DNA of 64,000 nt from Cytophagales bacterium (GTDB taxonomy: Bacteria > Bacteroidota > Bacteroidia > Cytophagales > 172606-1), in contig JAUJNL010000016.1 in assembly GCA_030448185.1 (NCBI GenBank), positions 1-64,000 of the forward strand, in the 5' to 3' direction. Shown here piece after piece: positions 56,456 to 64,000 of this stretch. The notes beneath the pieces are model-generated. The model did no database searches. It saw only the letters and a program-made list of their open reading frames with translations, and was not told where the DNA came from. Each line of letters starts with the position of its first letter. The first letter of the stretch is position 1. Position numbers and translations under genes: made by a program.

Positions 56456-58549
56456 TTACTTACTGGCTTTACTGCTTGAAGCAGCTGTTTTGCGTACGCC
56501 TACTTGGGTTACGTCTATCGGGTGAAACCCAATGTAAACGCCGGTGATTCGGGTCTTAACCGGAAATCAAAAGCGGCCGCATCTACAAACAACGGATCGG
56601 CATAAAGTGAATGCAGGTCTTTGCCGCGCTGCTGCCACTCGGCCCCAGCTCTGTCCGTTAAACGTAGCCTGTTCTACCGGGAGCGTAGGGTTGTAGTACA
56701 GGTTGTAATCCATATCAAACGTGCTGGTCACTTCCTGCGGCGCTTTTAAGGCCGACAGATGGAATTTGTAAGGCTGGTCCTGCCATTTTTTACTCAGCAG
56801 TTCGCCTTCTTGCCAATAGATAATATTATTCTCGAAGAAGACACTCTTGTGCGGCTCTATCCGGGTACGGCTGAGTTGTTCCAGCTTCCCCAAGGCAAAA
56901 ATATTGTTGCGCACGGTTACTTCTTTGCTGAAATGAATGTTGAAAGGGGCAAATTTGGTGTTGTACACCACATTATTTTCAACGAGTAAATGGGTGCTGC
57001 CCTCATCGTGATACATCCCCCAGCCGCCGTAATGGTTGGCGTTGATGTCGTGGATCCTATTGTTACGGATGACGGTGCCCGGCGATACGCCCAGGGTATA
57101 ATGCCGCCCATATCCGAAAGTAAGCCCGTTTGGCCGATGTCGTGGATATGATTGTATTCAATGAGATTATGGGTGCTCACGCTGCGGCGGTAGCCCCACA
57201 CCCATCCCGCCGAAATTCCGGTATACCAGCCGTGGTGGATTTCGTTGTGGGCTACCTGGTTGTGGCTGGCATTCATCAGCAGGATGCCTACTGCCGAGGG
57301 AAATACTTCGCCGTAATGGTGCAGGGTATTATCGGTAATCTGGTTATGGGTGGTGCGCAGCAGGGGATGATCTTTTTCGGTGCCGCCGTTCAGCCGGATG
57401 CCGCCGCTCCCAGGTAACTTAACTGGCAATAGCTAATCTGATTGTACCGGGAACCATCTAACATATCCATCGCGAAAGTACCCGTATTGCGGATGCGGCA
57501 CCGCTCAAAGGTGCAGTGTTGCGCCCCTTTTAAAGTTATGGCCGCCGGAACGCTGGCGAGCCTTGCTTATCGTTGGAATCACCGGCCGGTAACTCAAAGT
57601 GGGTATGCTGAAAAGTAAGCCCCGTAAAATGAAGATAAGCCACCGGTTTGTGCTCGGTTGGTTTGCCTTCCAGGTGCAGCAATGCCGGGGCAAGCGGGGC
57701 AATCACCTCCGCCGCGTGGGCCAGGTCTTCGCCGGGCAAGGGATAGTAATAAAGGACACCGGTCTTTTTGTTCAGGTACCATTCGCCGGGGGCGTCCAGC
57801 CCTTCCCACAGGTTTCTACTACGTACCGGGCACCGGTTTTGGTAAAATCATCGGTAAACACTTTGCCCGCTTTGTGCCCAAAGGTGACAATACGGCTTTT
57901 GGGGTCAATGGATTGGATGGGCAAATGTGAATCGGTCCAGAAGTGATACACAATTACTTCCACGTCGGTCAGGTTGGTCCAACGGGGTTCAGATCTCCTT
58001 CGGCGTATTCAAAGCGCTGGCAATCGGTGTGGTAATGTACTTCAGGCCCCCGTCCGGAAACCCTTTTACCCGCAGAAAACCCTGGTTAGGCTGGCGGGCC
58101 TGTTGCCGCAAGGCGCCGTTAACGTACAGTTGCCGGAACGACCACTGGCCGTTTTTAACCTCGGGGAGCTTAGTCATCCAAATGCCTTTTGTAGGGTCGC
58201 CAGCCGCTGATCGTTTTTCCGCCGCTGATGATTACTTCCTCATCCTGATAGGCCTGGTAGGTGATCGGTGCCTGTTCGGTGCCGGAATCTTCTTCGTTGA
58301 ATATAATCGGCTTTGAAGGGGATAGGTGCCGCCACGCAAATGCACGACCACCGGTTTGGTTAGCTGGCGGCTTGCTTTAGCTCCCGGATGGCTTGTTGGG
58401 CAGCATCCAGGAGGCAAACGGGTGGCTTCACTAGTACCATTTGCATTTGCTTGGCCCGTAGGGGCTACGTAAAACTGGATTACTTCCTGCGCCAATAGCG
58501 GGTTAAAAAAGACCAAAACAAAGATAAATACGGAGAGAATCCATTTCAT
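56456..58549 (-). pseudogene. Right-handed beta-helix glycan-degrading protein, decayed
   Basis: About 690 codons from MKWILSVFIFVLVFFNPLLA (signal, ends AQE). It continues VVVHLRGGTYPLQS, QLYVNGALRQQARQPNQGFL, EWYLNKKTGVLYYYPLPGED and a beta-helix with NQITDNTLHHYGEVFPSAVG, HNEIHHGWYTGIS, MYHDEGSTHLLVENNVVYNT, ending AASSSKASK at 56456. At least seven shifts or stops break it, near 58430, 58330, 58200, 57970, 57560, 57095 and 56600. Relatives are annotated as pectate-lyase-like proteins acting on plant or algal polysaccharide. It is opposite in strand to the rest of the PUL. Confidence 0.85.
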
Positions 58550-58645
58550 GGCAAGTAAATTTTATGAGAGAGCAATAGAGGCGCTAATCTATCCACGCAG
58601 GGAATCTTCAATTGATCAGGCAATAATAAAAAATATTCTGGCCGC

Positions 58646-58797
58646 CATAGCCCAATAATACAACTGAACTTATTGTGTACAAAGTATGTATGGCTTCTTT
58701 TGCTCATGGTTTGCTACCTTTATAAAGAATTTCGGCGGCAAAGCTACGGCTACCGGATATAACCGATTACAAAATCACCGGCACACTGCTGGTACCG
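58646..58797. repeat. Repeated leader, copy B
   Basis: Second copy of the leader at 53003-53152, about 95 bp upstream of the sulfatase start. Differences are scattered single bases plus a one-base indel in the 3' third, as expected for non-coding DNA. Confidence 0.7.
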
Positions 58798-58891
58798 GCC
58801 GCAAGCTCTATTTCGCTGAAGCTGGACCTACGATCTTCTTTTGCGCCTCAGGGCGTTTCATTGTCTTTTTTATACGGGTTTTATTTTAATT

Positions 58892-60372
58892 ATGAAAAAA
58901 CTGCCTTACGCTATCCTGACTGTTTGGTATGTGCTTAGTTGCTGGATCGTACTTCCGGTATTTTCCCAATCACAAACCCGCGTGGCTCCAGGCAAAAAGC
59001 CGATGAATGTCTTGTTCATTGCCGTCGATGATTTGCGCAATGAGTTAGGCTGTTACGGCCAATCCCCATTATTTCGCCCCATATCGACAAGCTGGCCGCG
59101 GGGAATGGTCTTTAACCGGGCCTATTGCCAGCAGGCCATTTGCTCCCCTTCCCGCACCAGCCTGCTCACCGGTCTTAGGCCCGCTACTACGAAAGTAACG
59201 GATCTGAGGACCCATTTCAGAAATACGATTCCTGCTGCGGTGACGCTGCCCCAGTATTTTAAGCAACAAGGGTATTATACCTTTGCCATGGGAAAAATTT
59301 TTCATAATGGATTGGACGATTCCTTATCCTGGAGTCAGCCTTCCTGGTGGCCACAGCCCAAAGGAGAAAAGTACGTGAAGCCGGAAAACCGGGAGCTGGT
59401 CAACAACAAAGAAAAAGGCCCGGCGTGCGAATCGGCCGATGCTCCGGATAATGCCTACCAGGACGGCAAGGTGGCCGAACACGCCATAGAGGCGCTGAAA
59501 ACGGCACAGAGGAGCCGGCAACCCTTTTTATGGCCGTTGGCTTCAGCAAACCTCACCTTCCGTTTGTGGCTCCCAAGAAATACTGGGATATGTACGACGC
59601 GGCTACCATCAAACTGGCCGACAACCCGGATCATCCCCAGCACATGCCCGAAATCGCCCTTACCAATTCCGGCGAAATGCGGTCTGGCTATACTATTCCG
59701 CCGGGCGTAGTTGGCGATACCCTGGCCCGCCACCTGAGACACGGTTATTACGCCTGCGTGAGCTTTGTGGATGCCCAGATCGGAAAAGTGCTGGCTGAAC
59801 TAAAGCGTCTGGGACTGGAGGAAAAATACGATTGTGATTTTATGGGGCGACCACGGGTTTAAGTTGGGCGAATACCGGGAATGGGGCAAACACACCAATT
59901 TTGAACTGGATGCAAGGGTGCCTTTACTCTTAAGCTATCCGGGAATGAAACAGCCAGGTAAAAAGACGAATGGAATTGTTGAGCTCGTTGACGTATACCC
60001 CAGTCTGTGTGAACTGGCGGGGATTCCGGTACCCAACGGCCTGGAAGGCACCAGCTTTGTGCCCCTGCTCAAAAATCCGGAAAAATCCTGGAAACCGGCC
60101 GCCTTTAGTCAGCATACGCGGGAATTTTATAAAAGGGATCTGTATCCCAACCGGGACGTGATGGGTTACTCGATCCGTACCGACCGGTACCGTTTTACCC
60201 GATGGCAACGCGGACCCGCCAGTAAACCCGAGGAAGTGATTGCCACTGAATTGTACGACTATCAAAAAGGCTCCCAGGAAAGGTAAACCTGGCCAATGAT
60301 CCGGCGTATGCCGCACTGGTCAAGGAGATGACGGCACTACTTGAAAAAAGGAGCAAGCGCCGCCTTGCCTAA
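58892..60372 (+). pseudogene. Iduronate-2-sulfatase-like sulfatase, frameshifted
   Basis: About 490 codons. Signal MKKLPYAILTVWYVLSCWIV; metal ligands NVLFIAVDDLRNELGCYGQS; active-site signature CSPSR (Cys to be oxidised to formylglycine); LPQYFKQQGYYTFAMGKIFH; FSKPHLPFVAPKKYWDMYDA; ILWGDHGFKLGEYREWGKHT; VDVYPSLCELAGIPVPNGLE. Shifts at about 59070, 59530, 59835 and 60283 break the frame. The end NLANDPAYAALV...KRRLA is at 60372. It would remove sulfate esters from a sulfated polysaccharide, with the GH51 and beta-helix proteins of the locus. Confidence 0.9.
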
Positions 60373-60393
60373 ATAAAGCGTACTTACAACCTA

Positions 60394-61646
60394 GTACTGT
60401 GTAACCTTAGTTCTTGAGAAGAAGTACTTAGCTAAGTACCAATGTAAAAAGGAAATGGACCGGGTTATCAAGTCAGTATCACTGAAGGCAGCAGCAGTAG
60501 CACAGTTAGAGAGTATGTTAGGGAAAGGCACTCACCAAGTGCGAATGCTCAAACGGGCCCAGGTATTACTGAGGCTTCATCAAGGATTAAAGCCGCAAGA
60601 GGTAGCTCAGCAAGCAGGAGTAAGTCTGGCCACGGTCTATAATATCACGGGGCGCTATAATGAGAGCCGCAGCTAGTGGATGCTCTAGAGGAGAAGCCCC
60701 GGAGTGGTCAGCCGACTAAGTTTAGTAAAGCGGCTCAGGCTCAACTTACGGCTTTAGCTTGTAGTGAGGCACCAGAAGGACACAGTAAGTGGACATTAAG
60801 AATGCTGGCCGATAAACTGGTGGAACTCCAGGTAGTAGCGTCCGTATCGCATCAGGCGGTAGGGGAACAATTAAAAAAAATGAGCTTAAGCCTTGGCTGA
60901 AAAAGCAGTGGTGCATCGGTAAAATAGACGGGGAGTACTTAGCCAGGATGGAGGATGTCTTAGACGTATATAGTCAGCAGCAACCAGTAGGAGAAAAGCA
61001 ACAGTGCGTGTATGTTTTGACGAACGTCCTTGTCAGCTGATTGATGATGTTATGACTCCGCTGCCTGTCAAACCCGGCAAGTCGCAAAAGCAGGATTATG
61101 AGTATGAACGCAAAGGAACGGCTTGCCTTTTACTGGCTTACGATCTGGATACGGGCCAACGGTATGCCCAGGTGCGGGAGCAGCGTACCAAACAAGATTA
61201 TGCCCAATTTATGGATTGGTTAGTGAAGAACATTATCGGAGGCGGACAAAATCCATTTGGTGCAGGATAATTTAAACACCCATCAGGCGGGCAGTTTTAC
61301 GAGTACTTACCCGTAGAGAGAGCCTATGAGCTAAAAAACAAATTCGTTTTTCATTACACCCCGATCCATGCCTCCTGGCTCAACATGGTAGAAATAGAGT
61401 TTTCCGCCCTTTCCAAGCAGTGTCTGGATCGAAGAATTGCTACGATTGATACCTTACGGCAAGAGGTAATGGCTTGGATGAAGGAACGTAACGAAAAGAA
61501 AGTCAAAATCAATTGGCTCTTTGATACCCCTAAAGCTCGAACCAAACTCAAAAGGCATTACAGTAAAGTCAATCCCGAAAATGAACCAATGGTAGATGCT
61601 GATAATAATACTATTGCCTCTTCTAATAACTAAGGTTACAGAGTAC
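60394..61646 (+). mobile_element. IS630-family element (decayed)
   Basis: 1253 bp with inverted ends GTACTGTGTAACCTTAGTT and (complement) GTACTCTGTAACCTTAGTT. TA flanks both sides (60392-60393, 61647-61648), the normal IS630 target duplication. The transposase is spread over several frames: HTH (VRMLKRAQVLLRLHQGLKPQ, 60455-60676), LEEKPRSGQPTKF, CFDERPCQL (first Asp), KIHLVQDNLNTHQAG (second Asp) and HASWLNMVEIEFSAL (Glu). At least four indels or stops make it inactive. Confidence 0.88.
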
Positions 61647-61648
61647 TA

Positions 61649-61792
61649 GTACCCCGCCAATTTAGTTTTTATAAAATCGTGCATCCGCATTTTGGAATGC
61701 GGATGCACAGAGAAGCGCATTTTAAATGCGCCTTTCCGAAAGTTCCGCATTGAAAATGCGGAACAACTCAAAAAATTAAATTGGCGGTGTAC
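61649..61792. mobile_element. MITE-like element with three internal hairpins
   Basis: 144 bp. The ends are inverted: left GTACCCCGCCAATTTAG, right (complement) GTACACCGCCAATTTAA. TA lies on both sides (61647-61648, 61793-61794). Inside are three hairpins: GCATCCGCATT-ttgg-AATGCGGATGC (61681-61706), GCGCATTT-t-AAATGCGC (61715-61731) and GTTCCGCATT-gaa-AATGCGGAAC (61742-61764). All share a GCATT/AATGC core. It directly abuts the IS630 element, sharing its TA. Confidence 0.85.
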
Positions 61793-61858
61793 TAGTCTGC
61801 CAACCTTTTGCCATTCCTCACCCCTAACCCGTATTGCTAAACCCAACTCCCATTTACA

Positions 61859-64000
61859 ATGAAAAAACACCAACGCTTTATCTATCCGGTTCTTAGCTGG
61901 GTATTGCTCCTTTTGCTTTTGCCTGCCGGGCAAATGCTAGCCCAAAAGTAGACCTGAAAACAACGAATTATCCCATTCCCAGCAGCGGGGTAGTGGTTTA
62001 CGTCGCTCCCGAGGATGACAATCAGACTCGGGTGTAGCCACTAATACCGGCACGAGTCCGGCCCTCGCCCTGGACGTTAAGTAAGGCCCTGCTAGAGGCG
62101 CCGGCTGGTGCCACCGTGCTACTGCGGGGCGGCGAGTACCGCTCGGTCAATCAAAGCCGCATTACCAATAAGATCACCTTGCAGGCCTATCCGGGCGAGA
62201 AACCCTGGATCAAAGGCAGTATCGTAGTAACCGATTGGCAACCCGTGGGTGAGGTATGGGTGCACGCTGGCTGGCCCTACCAGTTTCCCCGAACTACCGT
62301 AAAGGAAGACATCGGCACCAACCCATTGTGTGATAACCGGGATATGGTGTTTATCAATGATATAGCCCTCACTCAAGTGGACACCCTGAGCAAAGTAGGC
62401 CCCGGCACGTTTTACGTCGATTATGCTGGCGATAAACTCTATATCGGTACCGATCCCGCGACGGGAAGAGTCGAATCTACCCGCTACGATTCGCCCATCA
62501 TGCGCAAGACGCCCACCGGGGGAGAGTTCAGGGTACCCAATGGCACGGCCATGAAAGGCATCGGCTTTACCCATTTTGCCGATGAAGGGCTGGAAGTAGT
62601 CTGTGCCGGAGGGTTGCTGCTTGAAAACAATACGTTTGCCTGGAATGGTACTGCGGGCGCGGGCCTGGTGGCGCCCACGGCTATCATCAGAGGCAATACC
62701 TTTGCCTATAACGGCAAACAGGGGATGGGTGGAAATAACCTTAAAGAAACCCTGGTAGAACACAATATATCTTACCGAAATAACGTAGAAAATTACAGCC
62801 TTAGCTGGTCGGCGGCCGGGATCAAAGTAATTAACAGCAAAAAAACCAGAATCAGGCACAATGTGGTAGAAAACAATAACGGGGCCGGCATCTGGATTGA
62901 CATCAGTGTGATAGACAATGAATTAAGCTACAACACAATAAAAAGAAATAACGGATTCGGTATCTTCTCCGAGTTAAGCAACGGCACCCTTATTGCCGGT
63001 AATCTGCTCATCGATAATAGGAACTTCGGGGTGGCCGTTGCCGATGGAGATTCCTCAGAAGTATGGAACAATACCATTGTCAGCGCCAATGGCAAAGGGT
63101 TTTTTATTAAAGACTCGCCCCGCTTAGCTTCATCGGTGCAGCCGGGCAGTCCGTATTATAACAACAGCCGGGAAGCCAGCTGGATCACGCGGGGCAATAT
63201 CATCAAAAACAACCTTGTCATCGCCCCTACCCTGTGGATGGAAAATACTTCCCCGGCTAACCTGCAAGTAAAAGAGAGTGATTTTAATGGCTATTACCGC
63301 AACTCAGCTAATACCGGGGCCAATGTGTACAAATGGAATAACGTAACGTACCAATCCCTGGCGGCATTTAGAGCGGCCAATCCAACCTATGAGGCAAATT
63401 CCCTGGCCTTCTACGGTCCGGAGGCTAATCCCTTCTTTACTGATACCACCTACCAGTTAAAAGCTACTTCACCCGCCATCAAAGCCGGTACCCCCCTGCC
63501 GGCTAAGATAGCGGCCTTGTTGGATTTAGCTCCAGGAGTATCCGTCGATATGGGCGCCCGCCAAACGGTAGCGCCACCAACGGGCAGTACTATTGCTTAC
63601 AATACCGGTGGGGGCGCTTTTACCTCTGTGAGCGGCCAAGTCTATCAACCCGACAACCAGGTAACGGGTGGCCATCTCTACGAAAGAGCGGACTTAGCTA
63701 TCGAAGGCACGGACGAGGATGCCCTGTATCAAAATGAACGGTTTGGTAATTTCAATTATGCGATTCCGCTGACCAACGGCGATTACGAGATTACCTTCAA
63801 ATTTGCCGAACTTTACTGGCAGCACCCCGGCATGCGCGTATTTGATGTGATTGTAGAAGGTAAAGAAGTCATTACGGACCTGGACATCTACGCCCAGGTG
63901 GGCGCCACTACCGCCCTGGATATACTCAAAACCAGCACCATTAGCGATGGTACGTTAAATATTGAATTTAAAACCAATCTGGACAATGCCCAGCTTTGCG
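61859..64000 (+). pseudogene. Beta-helix/malectin protein, partial, 5' frameshifts
   Basis: The signal MKKHQRFIYPVLSWVLLLLL ending MLAQK starts at 61859. Shifts near 61950 and 62035-62065 follow; from PWTLSKALLEAPAGATVLLR (about 62070) the frame is open to the window end. It is a paralogue of the 34.1-37.3 kb protein: PWIKGSIVVTDWQPVGEVWV, DMVFIND, GTFYVDYAGDKLYIGTDPA, then beta-helix repeats (NNTFAWNGTAGAG, EHNISYRNN). It ends with a malectin domain (ITFKFAELYWQHPGMRVFDV) that binds carbohydrate. It lacks an ATG in the open part, so a gene finder may miss it. Probably a secreted polysaccharide-degrading enzyme. Confidence 0.85.

Noticed and set aside
1-64000. tRNA, rRNA and CRISPR arrays
   Set aside because: I looked for spaced direct repeats and cloverleaf or rRNA signatures while reading and found none; the repeated hairpins are REP-like, with no spacer-repeat pattern.

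Overview
The window looks like a chromosomal segment of a Bacteroidota bacterium of the Cytophagales/Spirosoma-like kind. The basis is two SusC/SusD nutrient-uptake pairs, an ECF sigma/FecR/STN-type SusC signalling set, type IX secretion (T9SS) C-terminal sorting domains on large carbohydrate-active proteins, sulfatases, and a REP-associated tyrosine transposase. This is read from protein families only; no 16S or tRNA gene is present to confirm it.

Layout. 1-4.1 kb: small hypothetical genes, a MOSC protein, a DoxX-like membrane protein, a small gene split by a 124-bp MITE-like element, and a Tat-exported sugar isomerase-like TIM barrel. 4.4-7.0 kb: a bifunctional class A penicillin-binding protein. 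7.0-7.65 kb: fused remnants of an IS3 transposase and a TonB receptor. 8.2-13.8 kb: an intact SusC/SusD pair plus a DUF4397 lipoprotein cut by an in-frame TGA. 13.9-15.3 kb: four small genes (one cspA-like, one SLOG/DUF2493), each broken by a single-base indel. 15.8-19.0 kb: Kup potassium permease and an outer-membrane porin. 19.0-21.0 kb: a graveyard of gene and transposase fragments. 21.0-25.9 kb: an AT-richer sulfur (sulfide/persulfide/thiosulfate) gene cluster with its own Crp/Fnr regulator and three matching palindromic boxes. 26.0-33.7 kb: IS-rich, decayed Lrp-permease-PLP enzyme locus and two sulfatase remnants, bracketed by inverted copies of one IS5-type element. 34-64 kb: polysaccharide utilisation region with beta-helix proteins, a GH63-like hydrolase, ECF sigma, lipoprotein, FecR anti-sigma, SusC (split by two IS elements), SusD, FAS1 protein, PKD-like lipoprotein, GH51-like arabinofuranosidase, another beta-helix protein, a sulfatase, an IS630, a second MITE and a beta-helix/malectin protein that runs off the window.

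How the parts work together. The right half reads as one glycan-degradation locus: the STN-type SusC would sense substrate and signal through FecR to the ECF sigma factor, while SusC/SusD import oligosaccharides released by secreted GH51, GH63, beta-helix and sulfatase enzymes. Much of it is broken: susC by two insertions, and several enzymes by indels, including both readable T9SS tails. The sulfur cluster would oxidise persulfide and move sulfur compounds under control of the Crp/Fnr protein.

The most notable non-gene signals are two MITE-like elements with clean target duplications (one carrying three internal hairpins), a family of paired or triple REP-like hairpins at four sites, the Crp-like boxes, a 150-bp leader repeated upstream of two enzymes, and a reconstructable double IS insertion within about 10 bp. 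Indels are concentrated in some blocks while ORFs of 600-1000 codons stay intact elsewhere. That argues for real decay, but sequencing error cannot be excluded from sequence alone.
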